Assembly (NCBI GenBank): GCA_937919165.1
Contig: CALFPO010000062.1
Span: 1 to 43,882, forward strand
From: an uncultured Bacillota bacterium
Lineage (GTDB): Bacteria; Bacillota_I; Bacilli_A; Erysipelotrichales; Erysipelotrichaceae
Direction of reading: 5' to 3'
DNA length: 43,882 bases
Of this stretch, positions 31,681-42,182 are shown piece after piece. The notes under the pieces were generated by a model that made no database searches, was not told the DNA's origin, and saw only the letters and a program-made list of their open reading frames with translations. Within the stretch, counting starts at the first letter, position 1; each line of letters starts with the position of its first letter. The translations under genes were made by a program, and so were the position numbers.

Positions 31681-32703
31681 CTACCCCCAATAATCGGTAA
31701 GATTTCCATCTTCACCATAATATGAATCCATAAGCATCACATAGAACCACTCTTTGCCGCTCAAGATATCGGCATACGAATATGCCTCTACATTGAGATC
31801 GCCAAACCAATAGTCCTCAGCAACATAGATATTCTCGCCATCATCACCGATGATGATGCCGATATGCCCATTGAAGCCAATCAGGTCACCGACCTTGATC
31901 TCTTCAATATCGACATTGCGCAGAAACTTCTTCTCTCCCAGATCGGTAAAATCAAGGACTTCGGTAGGACCAGCTCCAATATCGCCGCAATTATAGCCGC
32001 CATTGAGCAAGGCCCATGACACAAAGCCGCTGCAGTCCAAACCGTTAGGTGCATAGTATCCGCCGCTCTCCAGCAATTTGCATCCCCAGCAGGCTGGACC
32101 ATTAGTGTGCTTAGATATCTCATCATACTTGGCTTCACTCAGATAGAGACCAGTATGGTAGTATCTTCCTTCGCCATCAATCTTATAGTTTGAGCTAAGC
32201 CTGCCATTCTCATAATAGTAATTGAGCCGATATGGCAAAGACAAAGTAAGAAAGCGGGCTGCTTCCACAACTCCAGCTCTGGTATGGTAACCAGCTTTCT
32301 CAATCTTTGATGCCATAATCTCATCCAGCAAGAGATTGTCTTCTACACTATATATGCCGCATGTCAAGAATGGCTTATCGTTATCTACAGCTGGCTTGAT
32401 GAAGAGATTGCTTACGACCACATCATAATGATTGCATTCATCGATGATGATTCTTGTTTTTCCATTTCCTAAACCGAAGAGTCTGTTTCCGATGATGTTT
32501 GCAATCTTGTCATCTTCGCTTTTGCCGCCATATGAAAAGGCTATGGATTCCCCTTCATAGAGATATATCGTATCATGTTGCTCCATGACACAAGGTGTGA
32601 AGACCTCTTTCTTTTCTTCTGGTTCCTTGTTTCCGTTTGTGTTTGCGGATATCGCCACAACAAGCACAATCGCAAAGAACAGATACCAGCCATAACGCTT
32701 CAT
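31681..32703 (-). CDS. NlpC/P60-type cell wall peptidase with signal anchor
   Basis: The protein (340 aa) begins with a membrane segment (MKRYGWYLFFAIVLVVAISA) that acts as signal peptide or anchor. A linker and unassigned region (about 30-215) follow, then a cysteine-peptidase domain with PNGLDCSGFVSWAL (catalytic Cys near 225) and GDLIGFNGHIGIII (catalytic His). Such enzymes cut D-Glu/DAP or related peptide bonds of peptidoglycan outside the cell. A single N-terminal segment suggests a membrane-tethered form. It precedes the C_GCAxxG gene by two bases. Confidence 0.85.
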   Translation of the reverse strand: MKRYGWYLFFAIVLVVAISANTNGNKEPEEKKEVFTPCVMEQHDTIYLYEGESIAFSYGGKSEDDKIANIIGNRLFGLGNGKTRIIIDECNHYDVVVSNLFIKPAVDNDKPFLTCGIYSVEDNLLLDEIMASKIEKAGYHTRAGVVEAARFLTLSLPYRLNYYYENGRLSSNYKIDGEGRYYHTGLYLSEAKYDEISKHTNGPACWGCKLLESGGYYAPNGLDCSGFVSWALLNGGYNCGDIGAGPTEVLDFTDLGEKKFLRNVDIEEIKVGDLIGFNGHIGIIIGDDGENIYVAEDYWFGDLNVEAYSYADILSGKEWFYVMLMDSYYGEDGNLTDYWG

Positions 32704-32747
32704 GTATAAATTATATGATACTTTGGGTGAAGACTAGCTGAATAGAT

Positions 32748-32776
32748 GCAAAAAGAAAGAGCCAGATATCTGGCTC
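32748..32776 (-). terminator. terminator of the nucleotide-sugar dehydratase gene
   Basis: The 18-base perfect palindrome GAGCCAGATATCTGGCTC (32759-32776) is followed on the minus strand by TTTCTTTTTG. It lies 7 bases after the gene's stop. Confidence 0.85.
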
Positions 32777-32783
32777 CATAATC

Positions 32784-34040
32784 TTACATCTTGCTGTCTA
32801 ATGACTTGCCTGTCTCGATATGCTCAAAGTTAGGCAGATAGTTCTTGAGTATCTTGACGACATCTTCTTTTGTTACATTCTCATTCTCGAAGACATTCTC
32901 AAGTTCCTCAAACAGCTTATCTATCTTATCTCTATCTGGAATATCTTTATCTACTATGACACCCAAAGAACTGAATCTATTCTCATCGATAGCTTCGCTT
33001 TCGGTATAGAATTCCTCATATGGCTTTTCGCCTGAAGTATCGGAGATAGAGAAATGCACAGGGTAGTCCAATGATGAATATCTCAGATCCTGAGCTTTTG
33101 TGATAGCCTCTTCATCGCTTGAACATTCTAGGACATTGTAGCCCTTGGCCTTCAGCAGCGCTCTGGCGATATCGTCGAATCTGGCTGTCTGCGAATCTTC
33201 CAATTTAGGGAAGAAGATCTCGCGATTGTTTCCCAGCATGCATGAAAGCATGCATATCTGTCCACTCTCTTCAGGAGAGACAAAATAGCGCTTGATGTCA
33301 GAAGGTGCACTTAATGGCTGCAGCTTGTCGATTCTGGCCAGGAAGCCCTGCGGAAGCGATCCGTTGGAGAAGGCCACATTGGCGAATCTGGCTGTCTTGA
33401 TCGGGAATCTGTCGGAATATGAGAAGATGACATCTTCCATGATGCGCTTGCTGGCGCCCATGATGTTGACCGGATTTGCCGCCTTGTCGGTAGAGACGCA
33501 GAAGTATTCTTCTGGCGGATAATCTGCCAGCAGTTCAAGCAGCTTTCGGGCATTCAAGATGTTGTTTCTGATCAGAGCCTCAACCGAGAAGATATCCTTC
33601 TCGCTTCTTACATGCTTATGGGCTGAGAAGTTGGCTACGATATCGAAGCCGTTTCTATGCACAAACATCTTTCTGAACACTGCCGAAGAGAAGTCGATAG
33701 GATATGTCACATAATCTTCAGGCACATACATGCCTTTGGTCGAACGCAGGTCTCTGGTAAGTTCCGCAAGGGAATTCTCGTTGATATCCACCACAACAAG
33801 ACTGGCTGGCCTAAACGGCAATATGGCACGAATGTATGATGAACCGATCGATCCGGCACCGCCGATGACCAGCACCTTCTTGCCTTCAATCTTTCTTGTC
33901 AGCTCTTCCTTATTGCTTTCGATATCGCAAAGAAACATGCTGCCATCTCTCTTTACGACTTCCTTATATATGAATCTATCCAGATCAAACATGTCCATTT
34001 CCTCAACTTTCAGATGTCTGTCATTATCTTTCTTTTTCAT
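32784..34040 (-). CDS. FlaA1/CapD-type UDP-sugar 4,6-dehydratase
   Basis: The protein (about 418 aa) is a short-chain dehydrogenase of the polysaccharide-biosynthesis group. It has the NAD-binding GGAGSIGSS, the family's STDKAANPVNIMGASKR with Met in place of the usual Tyr of YxxxK, and the FANVAFSNGSLPQGF segment. These enzymes make 4-keto-6-deoxy sugars from UDP-GlcNAc for surface glycans. There is no transmembrane N-terminus, unlike CapD. The start is uncertain. ATG 34040 lies 5 bases after a perfect TATAAT, which would make a leaderless mRNA, whereas ATG 34067 and TTG 34076 extend it upstream near the rpoC terminator. Confidence 0.85.
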   Translation of the reverse strand: MKKKDNDRHLKVEEMDMFDLDRFIYKEVVKRDGSMFLCDIESNKEELTRKIEGKKVLVIGGAGSIGSSYIRAILPFRPASLVVVDINENSLAELTRDLRSTKGMYVPEDYVTYPIDFSSAVFRKMFVHRNGFDIVANFSAHKHVRSEKDIFSVEALIRNNILNARKLLELLADYPPEEYFCVSTDKAANPVNIMGASKRIMEDVIFSYSDRFPIKTARFANVAFSNGSLPQGFLARIDKLQPLSAPSDIKRYFVSPEESGQICMLSCMLGNNREIFFPKLEDSQTARFDDIARALLKAKGYNVLECSSDEEAITKAQDLRYSSLDYPVHFSISDTSGEKPYEEFYTESEAIDENRFSSLGVIVDKDIPDRDKIDKLFEELENVFENENVTKEDVVKILKNYLPNFEHIETGKSLDSKM

Positions 34041-34073
34041 AAGTATTATAGCATCTTTTCGTATCATCCCATC

Positions 34074-34108
34074 CAATACAAAAGGCCGTAGCGCTTGGCT
34101 ACGGCCTT
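34074..34108 (-). terminator. terminator of rpoC
   Basis: AAGGCCGTAGC (34082-34092) and GCTACGGCCTT (34098-34108) form a perfect 11-bp stem with a 5-base loop. TTTTGTATT follows on the minus strand. It lies 20 bases after the rpoC stop. Confidence 0.92.
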
Positions 34109-34127
34109 GTCTGTTTTTGGGTTTGGA

Positions 34128-37100
34128 CTAGAGTTCTTCCTCTTCGCCCATTTCCTCTTCTACAGCCTCGACATCCTTGCTGTCATCATCGAAGTCGTCA
34201 GAGTCATCATCAAACTCTCCCGTCACTTCGCTTGGAAGCTGTTCTTCTTCAATCAGAGACATAAGTTTCTCCTCTCTGATCTCATCAAGTTCAGCAGCAC
34301 GAGCTGCAATCTTGGCAGTAGTTTCTCTTTCGAACTTAGAGCCGCTACCTGCAGGGATCAGCTTACCGATGATTACGTTCTCCTTGATGCCGAACAGATT
34401 ATCGGTCTTGGCATTTACTGCAGCATCGGTAAGAACCTTGGTGGTTTCCTGGAATGATGCAGCTGACAGGAACGAATCTGTCTCAACAGAAGATTTCGAG
34501 ATACCCAGCAGCAATGGACCGAACTTGGCAGGATTCTTTCCGTCAAGAAGCAGACTGTTGTTCAGATCAGTGAGCTTTCTTAATGAAATCGTCTGGCCAG
34601 CGCACAGTTCAGAGTCGCCTGGTTCAATGATGATAACCTTCTTCAGCATCTGACGGATGATCGTCTCGACGTGCTTGTCAGAGATATCGATACCGGTAAC
34701 GGCATAGACCTTCTTGACTTCCTTGAGGATGTAGTTCTGTACAGCCTTGACGCCGGCATCCTGAAGGAGTTCCTTAGGATCGACGTTGCCTTCAGTCAGC
34801 TTATCGCCAGCCTTGACGGTAGAGCCGACCTTCAGCCAAGATCTGATGGTCTGAGAGATGCCGCACTTATGTTCGATCGTCTCTTTTTCGTTTGTGATTT
34901 CCACAACATAGCTGTGGTCTTCCATCTCTTCGATTCTTGTGATCTCGCCTGAGATCTTCGCAAGAATTGCTGGATGCTTAGGGCAACGTGCTTCGAACAG
35001 TTCTTCAACACGTGGCAGACCCTGAGTGATATCGGAATCAGATGCAGCCGCAACACCACCTGTATGGAATGTACGCATGGTCAGTTGTGTACCTGGTTCA
35101 CCGATAGACTGGGCAGCCATGATGCCGACTGCTTCGCCGGCTTCAACCAGCTTGCCGGTAGCCATATTGCGGCCATAGCACTTGCGGCAGATGCCTTCCT
35201 TGCACTTGCATGTGAAGGTATTCCTTATGTGCATGCCCTTTACGCCAGCGGCAATGATCTTGTCGGCAATCTTCTCATCGATGTATTCGTCTTCACTGAC
35301 GATGACTTCGCCAGTTGCTGGATCGGCGATCGTTTCCTTAGCGAAACGTCCAACGATTCTGTCATAGAACTTCTCGATGATCGAATCATCCTTCTGATCA
35401 ATGATATCTTCTACATAGTAGCCCTGGTCAGTATGGCAGTCTTCTTCCATGATCATGACATCCTGAGCTACATCGACCAGTCTTCTTGTCAGGTAGCCAG
35501 ATTCAGCAGTCTTCAGCGCTGTATCGGTCAGACCTTTACGAACACCGTGAGTAGAAATGAAGAATTCTGATACGTTCAGACCTTCACGGAATGAAGAATA
35601 GATAGGAACCTCGATGATCGATGGCTGGTATTCCTTCTTCGATTTAGACTGTGTTGGTCTACCCATCAGACCACGCATGCCGGATAGCTGCGTGAAGTTT
35701 GACTTGTTACCACGGGCGCCTGATACAGAAGACATGTTGATAGGCGACTTACGTGGCAGGTTGTTCATGACATCATCACCGATGGCGTTTGTGGCATCAG
35801 CCCACAGCTTTGAGAAGTGCTTTTCCCATTCAGGAAGAGTCAGCTGGCCTCTCTTCAGCAGGTTCTGCAGCACATCAGCCTTCTTCTTTGCCTCATCAAC
35901 GTATTTCTGCTTGTTTGGCGCAACGCTAATGTCGGAAAGCGAGATGGTCATGCCGGCAACTGTCGAATAGGCGAAACCTAAGTCCTTGATTGAGTCCAAG
36001 ATGTCGGATGAACCGTCAGTCTTGTATCTTGCGAATACTTCCGCAATGACCTTAGACAAAGATTTCTTGGTGAATTCTGGAGCTACCTTCAAACCTTTGA
36101 TATGTTTCTTGATATCGGTACCGTAAGGTACGAAACAAGAATCTGGTGTGTTCTTCAGCGATTCATCATTCACATAGTTGATGTATGGGAAATCGCTTGG
36201 GAACTCATTGTTGAATATCAGCTTACCGATGGTGGTAATCAGATATTTATTGTTCTGTTCCTCAGTGAAGCAAGATTTGCTCAAAGCTGCAGCTGGGATA
36301 GCGATACGGGAATGCAGATGGACTTCCTTGTTGTCATAAGCCATTACAGCTTCATTGTAGTCCTTGTATACATGACCTTCGTTATCGCCGAATCTTCTCC
36401 ACATATCGGCTGTTTCCTTGTCGCCTAAGGCGTCGATCGCATCAGCCTTCTCATAGAATTCTTCGGCAGTCTCTTCCATGTTCAGATAGAAGTTACCGAG
36501 AACCATATCCTGTGAAGGCGTAACGATTGGTTTGCCGTCCTTAGGACCAAGGATGTTGTTGGATGCCATCATCAGTATTTCTGCTTCTGCACGAGCTTCC
36601 TCTGACAGAGGTAGATGGACAGCCATCTGGTCGCCATCGAAGTCGGCGTTGAATGCTGTACATACTAATGGATGCAGTCTTATGGCACGTCCTTCGACCA
36701 GTTTAGGCTTGAAGGCCTGAATACCTAGTCTATGAAGTGTAGGTGCACGGTTAAGGAATACTGGATGATTGTCCATGATGCCTTCCAGCACATCCCAGAT
36801 CTGAGGATCGAGCTTCTCGACCATCTTCTCTGCGAACTTGCTGGACTGGGCAATCTTCTGATTAACCAGTTCGTTGATTACGAATGGCTTATATAGCTGG
36901 ATAGCCATCTCTCTTGGAATGCCGCACTGGTACATTCTGAGATCTGGTCCAACCGCGATTACCGATCTTCCTGAGAAGTCGACACGCTTGCCGAGCAGAT
37001 TCTGTCTGAAACGGCCTTGCTTGCCCTTGAGGGAATGAGACAGAGACTTGAGAGCTCTGTTTCCTGAACCCTTGACTGGGTTGCCGCGACGGCCATTGTC

Positions 37101-37988
37101 GATCAGAGCATCGACAGCTTCCTGAAGCATACGCTTCTCGTTCTGTACGATGATGGAAGGAGTACCGATCTCCAAGAGCTTCTTCAGACGGTTGTTACGG
37201 GTGATTACACGACGGTAGAGATCGTTAAGATCAGAAGTCGCGAATCTTCCGCCATCCAGCTGAAGCATAGGTCTCAGATCTGGTGGTATTACTGGCAGCA
37301 TCGTCAGTACCATCCACTCAGGCTTGTTTTCGGAATCGACGAAGGCATTGATTGTCTCAAGTCTCTTGATGAGCTTCTTGCGCTTGTCGCCCTGAGCCTT
37401 CTCAAGTTCCTTGAGGGTCAGTTCCTTCTCTTTGACTACATCGACCTGTTCCAGCAATGTCTTGATTGCTTCGGCACCGGTCTGAGCCTTGAAGGCTTCC
37501 TTGCCATAGAGAGCTTCGTAGTTTCTTACTTCGAGCTCATTGAGTGGCTGCTTGTATTCGAGTTCTGTTGTGCCAGGATCAGTTACGATCCAGGTTACGA
37601 AGTATACAACTTCTTCCAGAATCTTAGGTGAAACGTTCAAGATAAGTCCCATTCTTGAAGGGATGCCCTTCAGATACCAGATATGGGCTACAGGAGCTGC
37701 CAGAGCGATGTGTCCCATACGCTCTCTTCTGACTGAAGACTTGGTGATCTCAACACCGCATCTGTCGCAGATGACACCCTTGTATCTAACTTTCTTGTAT
37801 TTTCCGCAATAGCATTCCCAGTCCTTGGTAGGTCCGAAAATCCTTTCGCAGAATAAGCCATCACGTTCAGGCTTTTGGCTACGATAGTTGATGGTTTCTG
37901 GCTTGGTTACCTCGCCATGTGACCATTCAAGAATACGTTCAGGAGATGCTAAACCAACTTTAATAGCTTCAAACTTATTTCTAGTCAT
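34128..37988 (-). CDS. rpoC: RNA polymerase subunit beta-prime
   Basis: The 1286-aa product carries the N-terminal zinc ribbon (CYCGKYKKVRYKGVICDRCGVEITKS) and the active-site NADFDGDQMAVH with three catalytic Asp. The second zinc site is seen as CKCKEGICRKCYGRNMATGKLVEAGEAVG. The C-terminus has an acidic tail (DDDSDDFDDD…). It starts two bases after rpoB with GAGGAGGT inside rpoB. It ends at a strong terminator, so the rpoBC transcript stops here. Confidence 0.98.
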   Translation of the reverse strand: MTRNKFEAIKVGLASPERILEWSHGEVTKPETINYRSQKPERDGLFCERIFGPTKDWECYCGKYKKVRYKGVICDRCGVEITKSSVRRERMGHIALAAPVAHIWYLKGIPSRMGLILNVSPKILEEVVYFVTWIVTDPGTTELEYKQPLNELEVRNYEALYGKEAFKAQTGAEAIKTLLEQVDVVKEKELTLKELEKAQGDKRKKLIKRLETINAFVDSENKPEWMVLTMLPVIPPDLRPMLQLDGGRFATSDLNDLYRRVITRNNRLKKLLEIGTPSIIVQNEKRMLQEAVDALIDNGRRGNPVKGSGNRALKSLSHSLKGKQGRFRQNLLGKRVDFSGRSVIAVGPDLRMYQCGIPREMAIQLYKPFVINELVNQKIAQSSKFAEKMVEKLDPQIWDVLEGIMDNHPVFLNRAPTLHRLGIQAFKPKLVEGRAIRLHPLVCTAFNADFDGDQMAVHLPLSEEARAEAEILMMASNNILGPKDGKPIVTPSQDMVLGNFYLNMEETAEEFYEKADAIDALGDKETADMWRRFGDNEGHVYKDYNEAVMAYDNKEVHLHSRIAIPAAALSKSCFTEEQNNKYLITTIGKLIFNNEFPSDFPYINYVNDESLKNTPDSCFVPYGTDIKKHIKGLKVAPEFTKKSLSKVIAEVFARYKTDGSSDILDSIKDLGFAYSTVAGMTISLSDISVAPNKQKYVDEAKKKADVLQNLLKRGQLTLPEWEKHFSKLWADATNAIGDDVMNNLPRKSPINMSSVSGARGNKSNFTQLSGMRGLMGRPTQSKSKKEYQPSIIEVPIYSSFREGLNVSEFFISTHGVRKGLTDTALKTAESGYLTRRLVDVAQDVMIMEEDCHTDQGYYVEDIIDQKDDSIIEKFYDRIVGRFAKETIADPATGEVIVSEDEYIDEKIADKIIAAGVKGMHIRNTFTCKCKEGICRKCYGRNMATGKLVEAGEAVGIMAAQSIGEPGTQLTMRTFHTGGVAAASDSDITQGLPRVEELFEARCPKHPAILAKISGEITRIEEMEDHSYVVEITNEKETIEHKCGISQTIRSWLKVGSTVKAGDKLTEGNVDPKELLQDAGVKAVQNYILKEVKKVYAVTGIDISDKHVETIIRQMLKKVIIIEPGDSELCAGQTISLRKLTDLNNSLLLDGKNPAKFGPLLLGISKSSVETDSFLSAASFQETTKVLTDAAVNAKTDNLFGIKENVIIGKLIPAGSGSKFERETTAKIAARAAELDEIREEKLMSLIEEEQLPSEVTGEFDDDSDDFDDDSKDVEAVEEEMGEEEEL

Positions 37989-37990
37989 GT

Positions 37991-40900
37991 TTATACCTCC
38001 TCATCATCAATGCCGATCACGGCACTTGGTGCATTGTCATCATCGAGCGAATCGACGATCGAAAGCCCTTCTGTATCCTCTACAACTCTTGCATCGGATG
38101 CAGCTTCAGCTTCCTTCTCGTCATCATCGATGCGTGAAATGCTGACTTCGTTTCCATCAGCGTCCAGCATCTTGACGTCGACCGCCAACGCCTGAAGTTC
38201 GTTCTTCAAGACGTTGAACGATTCAGGAAGTCCTGGTTCAGGAATCCTCTTGCCCTTGATGATTGCATCATAGGTCTTGGTACGGCCGTTGATGTCATCG
38301 GACTTGACGGTAAGGATCTCTGCCAAGGTATGGGCTGCGCCATAGGCTTCAAGAGCCCAAACTTCCATTTCGCCGAATCTCTGTCCGCCATTCTGGGCCT
38401 TGCCGCCCAATGGCTGCTGAGTAACCAATGAGTAAGGACCGGTTGCACGGGCATGCAGCTTATCGTCGACCATGTGGGCCAGCTTGATCATATACATGAC
38501 ACCGACAGCGATTCTTTCATCATAAGGTTCACCGGTCTTGCCATCGCGCAGGACGATCTTGCCGTCCATCGATGTTCCGGCTTCCTTCATGATCTCATTG
38601 AGCTCTTCGTTCGTGATTCCATCGAATACTGGAGTCGCAAACTTGACTGGCTTGCCTGTCTTCTCGCTTAAGGTCTTGGCTGCCATGCCTAGGTGAATCT
38701 CAAGAACCTGTCCGATATTCATACGCGAAGGCACGCCAAATGGGTTAAGCATGATGTCGACCGGTGTTCCATCTGGCATGAATGGCATATCTTCAACCGG
38801 TAAGATCTTAGAAATGACACCCTTGTTGCCGTGACGGCCAGCCATCTTATCGCCTTCAGAAATCTTACGTTTCTGAACGACGTATACTTCGATTACTTCA
38901 GTAACTCCAGGAGGCAGTTCGTAGCCGTCTTTGCGGTTACGGATTCTGACCTGCTGAACGATACCGGCACCACCATGTGGCACTCTCAGTGAATTGTCTC
39001 TGACTTCATGAGACTTTTCGCCGAAGATAGCCAGCAGCAGCTTCTCTTCTGGTGAAGCGTCAGACTGTCCTTTAGGAGTGACTTTACCGACCAAGATATC
39101 GCCTTCCTTGACTTCTGCGCCGACACTTACGATACCTCTAGAGTCAAGATTCCTGATTGAGGTTTCCTGAACATTAGGGATATCTCTGGTGATCTCTTCT
39201 TCACCAAGCTTTGTCTTACGCTTCTCGATCGAATAGACATCGATATGGATAGAAGTGTAGACATCTTCTTTGACCATTCTCTCAGACATGATGATGGCAT
39301 CCTCATAGTTGTAGCCATGCCATGTCATGAAAGCGATCGTTACGTTCTGTCCTAAGGCAAGTTCGCCATCATCCATGCTTGGACCATCAGCGATGACATC
39401 GCCCTTCTTTACCTTGTCGCCATCAACGACGACTGGTCTATGGTTGATGCATGTGCCGGCATTCGATCTTTCGAACTTCTGGAGTCTGTATTCGTGATCG
39501 GTACCGTCTTCAGAAGTGATGATGATCTTGTCGGCATCGACATATGTAACGGTTCCATCATCGTAGGAGATGAGGCCTGTACCAGAGTCTTTGGCAATCT
39601 TTGTCTCGATACCGGTACCTACATATGGAGCATGTGGTCTAAGTAGAGGAACGGCCTGTCTCTGCATGTTTGCACCCATCAAGGCACGAGAAGCGTCATC
39701 GTTCTCGAGGAATGGGATACAAGCAGCTGCGACAGAGACGATCTGCTTAGGAGAAACGTCAGCCAGTTCAACATCCGAGCGGTTAGCCAGGATAGTTTCG
39801 CCAGCCTTTCTGGCAACGACGTGCTCATTGACGAGCTTTCCGCCAACGACCTCGTTTGCCTGAGCGATGTAGTAGTCGGCTTCATCATCTGCTGAGAGAT
39901 AGATGTAGTCATCAGATACATTGCCCTTCTTATCAACCTTGCGGTAAGGAGTCTGGATGAATCCATACTTGTTTATCTTAGCGTAGGTTGTGAGGTAAGA
40001 AATCAGACCGATATTCTGGCCTTCTGGGGTCTCGATCGGACAGATTCTGCCATAGTGCGAGTTGTGGACGTCACGTACCTCGAAGCTCGCTCTCTCTCTT
40101 GTAAGACCGCCAGGTCCCAAAGCGGAGATACGACGCTTGTTGGTAAGTTCAGCCAATGGATTCTGCTGGTCCATGAACTGCGAAAGCTGAGATGATGAGA
40201 AGAATTCCTTGATGGCGCCAGAAAGCGGACGGTTATTCGTCAATGTCTTAGGTGTCGCGTTCTCGATTTCGGTAACGGACATCTTATCCTTGACTGCTTT
40301 CTCCATTCTGGAAAGACCGATTCTGAACTGATTCTGGATCAGTTCGCCCACAGTCTTGATTCTTCTGTTGCCCAGCATATCGATATCATCGGTTGCGCCA
40401 ACGCCATCTAGCAGTGTGAACATGTAGTTGTAGAAGGCAATCATGTCAGACATGGTAATGCACTTCTTGTCGTTGAGCGGATCGATACCGATCAGTTTGA
40501 TTGTATATTGAGGATCGTCTGGGTTTTCGATCTTGACAACCTGGCATGCGGTTCCCACAAACCAAGCCGAGATCTTTTCGCCCTTGATCACTCTTTCCCT
40601 CAAGGCATCTTCGTAATCCGACAGCAGCAGATAGCTGTCATGATCTGGAAGATAGTAAGGGATAGCCTGTTCGCCTTCAACGGTAATATCCTTGGAGTTC
40701 TTGTCGGTCAATCTGGCCAACACAAAGAACCTCTGGCCATAGTCCATGACAGCTGAATAGTTATCGGCTGTCAAAGCAACTTCCTTGGCGATGATTCCGC
40801 TATAGACTTTGACTGTCGTTACTTCCTTGGCGATATCCTTGATATCGTTTGGAGTCAAGGTGGTTCCCATATAGACGGTTCTATCAGCCAGATCTACATC

Positions 40901-42145
40901 ATTGGCCAATATTCTGCCCTTGAGAGCCATCTTGTTTGTAGTCGCAACCTCAACTGCCGTTGGATGAGAGAAGGTATGTCTGAATGGGAATGGTTCAACA
41001 TGTGAGCCCTTCACCAGTTCTTCTCTAAGCACATTTCTCTCGGCCTTCTCGATATGCGTTCCAGCCTTGTACAGTATTGTGCCATCGCCCTTGTACAGGT
41101 TCTCTGCCAGGGTATGATGCTCAATACGGTCGATGACGTTAAGCTTCTTGTTGAGCTTGTAGCGTCCTGCAGCAGTAAGGTCATATTTCTTCTGATCGAA
41201 GAACTTGGCGTTCATCAAAGATGCAGCACCTTCGACAGTAGGAACTTCATCCTGCTTCTGGTTCTTGTGCATTTCCAGCAATGCGGCATCAGTTGTCTTG
41301 GTCTTGTCGGCCTGCAGAGTATTTACTATCTCTTCATAGGCTCCAAGGAATGAAGTATAGATGGCTTCATAGACATTCAGGAATTCGCGGTCATCATTCT
41401 GATCGATAAGATCATCATAGACCTCAAGTCCCATAGCCTTGATGAAGGTCTTGACCTTCTCGACATCAAAGCCGTCTTCACCCTTCTCAAGATTCAAAGA
41501 GAAGCCGATGCACTTCAGAAGAATCGTAGACAGGATCTTACGCTTACGGTCAACCGACATATTCATCAGTCTTCCTAAAGCGTTCTTCTTGTCATCGGTA
41601 AAGAATTCTAGCCAGGTACCTCTTGATGGTATCAATTCACCTGAATACATTTCTTTGCCAGTCTTGTCATCTGACTCTACATCGAAGTAGGAACCAGGCG
41701 ACCTGACAATCTGCGAAACGATTACACGTTCAGCACCATTGATGATAAAGGTGCCAGTAGGAGTCATCATTGGGAAATCGCCCAAGAAGACTTCTTCTTT
41801 TCTGGTAATGACTTCACCAGTATCTGGATCGATTATCTCCAGCTCCATGTTAGCTTTTAATGGCGCTGTATAATTGATCTCACGGTATTTACTTTCGGCA
41901 ACATCATAATGAGGTTCTTCAAATACATAGTCTATTAGCTTTAAACGGATATCTCCGTTGTAGTTTTGAATCGGATAGATGTCATCAAAAACTTCTTTGA
42001 TTCCCTCTTTGGTCAACCATTTGAAAGAATCAGTTTGAACTTCTACCAGATTAGGCAGCTCCAATGAGCCACTTACCTTGGAATAGTCACGGCGAGTTGA
42101 ATGTTTACCCGATTCGACAATTTTATAAGCTTGTGTTTCTTTCAT
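37991..42145 (-). CDS. rpoB: RNA polymerase subunit beta
   Basis: The 1384-aa product shows the fork loop SQLSQFMDQQNPLAEL and the RDVHNSHYGRICPIETPEGQ segment, with GDKMAGRHGNKG for the active site. At the codon 40141-40139 (residue 669) the rifampicin-pocket sequence reads LTNKRR, with Asn where E. coli has His526. The residue after TPEG is Gln instead of Pro, and ERASFE replaces ERAGFE. Asn at this place is known in naturally rifampicin-resistant mollicutes. The C-terminus has an acidic extension. It is followed closely by rpoC. Confidence 0.98.
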   Translation of the reverse strand: MKETQAYKIVESGKHSTRRDYSKVSGSLELPNLVEVQTDSFKWLTKEGIKEVFDDIYPIQNYNGDIRLKLIDYVFEEPHYDVAESKYREINYTAPLKANMELEIIDPDTGEVITRKEEVFLGDFPMMTPTGTFIINGAERVIVSQIVRSPGSYFDVESDDKTGKEMYSGELIPSRGTWLEFFTDDKKNALGRLMNMSVDRKRKILSTILLKCIGFSLNLEKGEDGFDVEKVKTFIKAMGLEVYDDLIDQNDDREFLNVYEAIYTSFLGAYEEIVNTLQADKTKTTDAALLEMHKNQKQDEVPTVEGAASLMNAKFFDQKKYDLTAAGRYKLNKKLNVIDRIEHHTLAENLYKGDGTILYKAGTHIEKAERNVLREELVKGSHVEPFPFRHTFSHPTAVEVATTNKMALKGRILANDVDLADRTVYMGTTLTPNDIKDIAKEVTTVKVYSGIIAKEVALTADNYSAVMDYGQRFFVLARLTDKNSKDITVEGEQAIPYYLPDHDSYLLLSDYEDALRERVIKGEKISAWFVGTACQVVKIENPDDPQYTIKLIGIDPLNDKKCITMSDMIAFYNYMFTLLDGVGATDDIDMLGNRRIKTVGELIQNQFRIGLSRMEKAVKDKMSVTEIENATPKTLTNNRPLSGAIKEFFSSSQLSQFMDQQNPLAELTNKRRISALGPGGLTRERASFEVRDVHNSHYGRICPIETPEGQNIGLISYLTTYAKINKYGFIQTPYRKVDKKGNVSDDYIYLSADDEADYYIAQANEVVGGKLVNEHVVARKAGETILANRSDVELADVSPKQIVSVAAACIPFLENDDASRALMGANMQRQAVPLLRPHAPYVGTGIETKIAKDSGTGLISYDDGTVTYVDADKIIITSEDGTDHEYRLQKFERSNAGTCINHRPVVVDGDKVKKGDVIADGPSMDDGELALGQNVTIAFMTWHGYNYEDAIIMSERMVKEDVYTSIHIDVYSIEKRKTKLGEEEITRDIPNVQETSIRNLDSRGIVSVGAEVKEGDILVGKVTPKGQSDASPEEKLLLAIFGEKSHEVRDNSLRVPHGGAGIVQQVRIRNRKDGYELPPGVTEVIEVYVVQKRKISEGDKMAGRHGNKGVISKILPVEDMPFMPDGTPVDIMLNPFGVPSRMNIGQVLEIHLGMAAKTLSEKTGKPVKFATPVFDGITNEELNEIMKEAGTSMDGKIVLRDGKTGEPYDERIAVGVMYMIKLAHMVDDKLHARATGPYSLVTQQPLGGKAQNGGQRFGEMEVWALEAYGAAHTLAEILTVKSDDINGRTKTYDAIIKGKRIPEPGLPESFNVLKNELQALAVDVKMLDADGNEVSISRIDDDEKEAEAASDARVVEDTEGLSIVDSLDDDNAPSAVIGIDDEEV

Positions 42146-42182
42146 ATTCTGCGCCGTCCTTTCAAATAATTAATGTGTAGAT

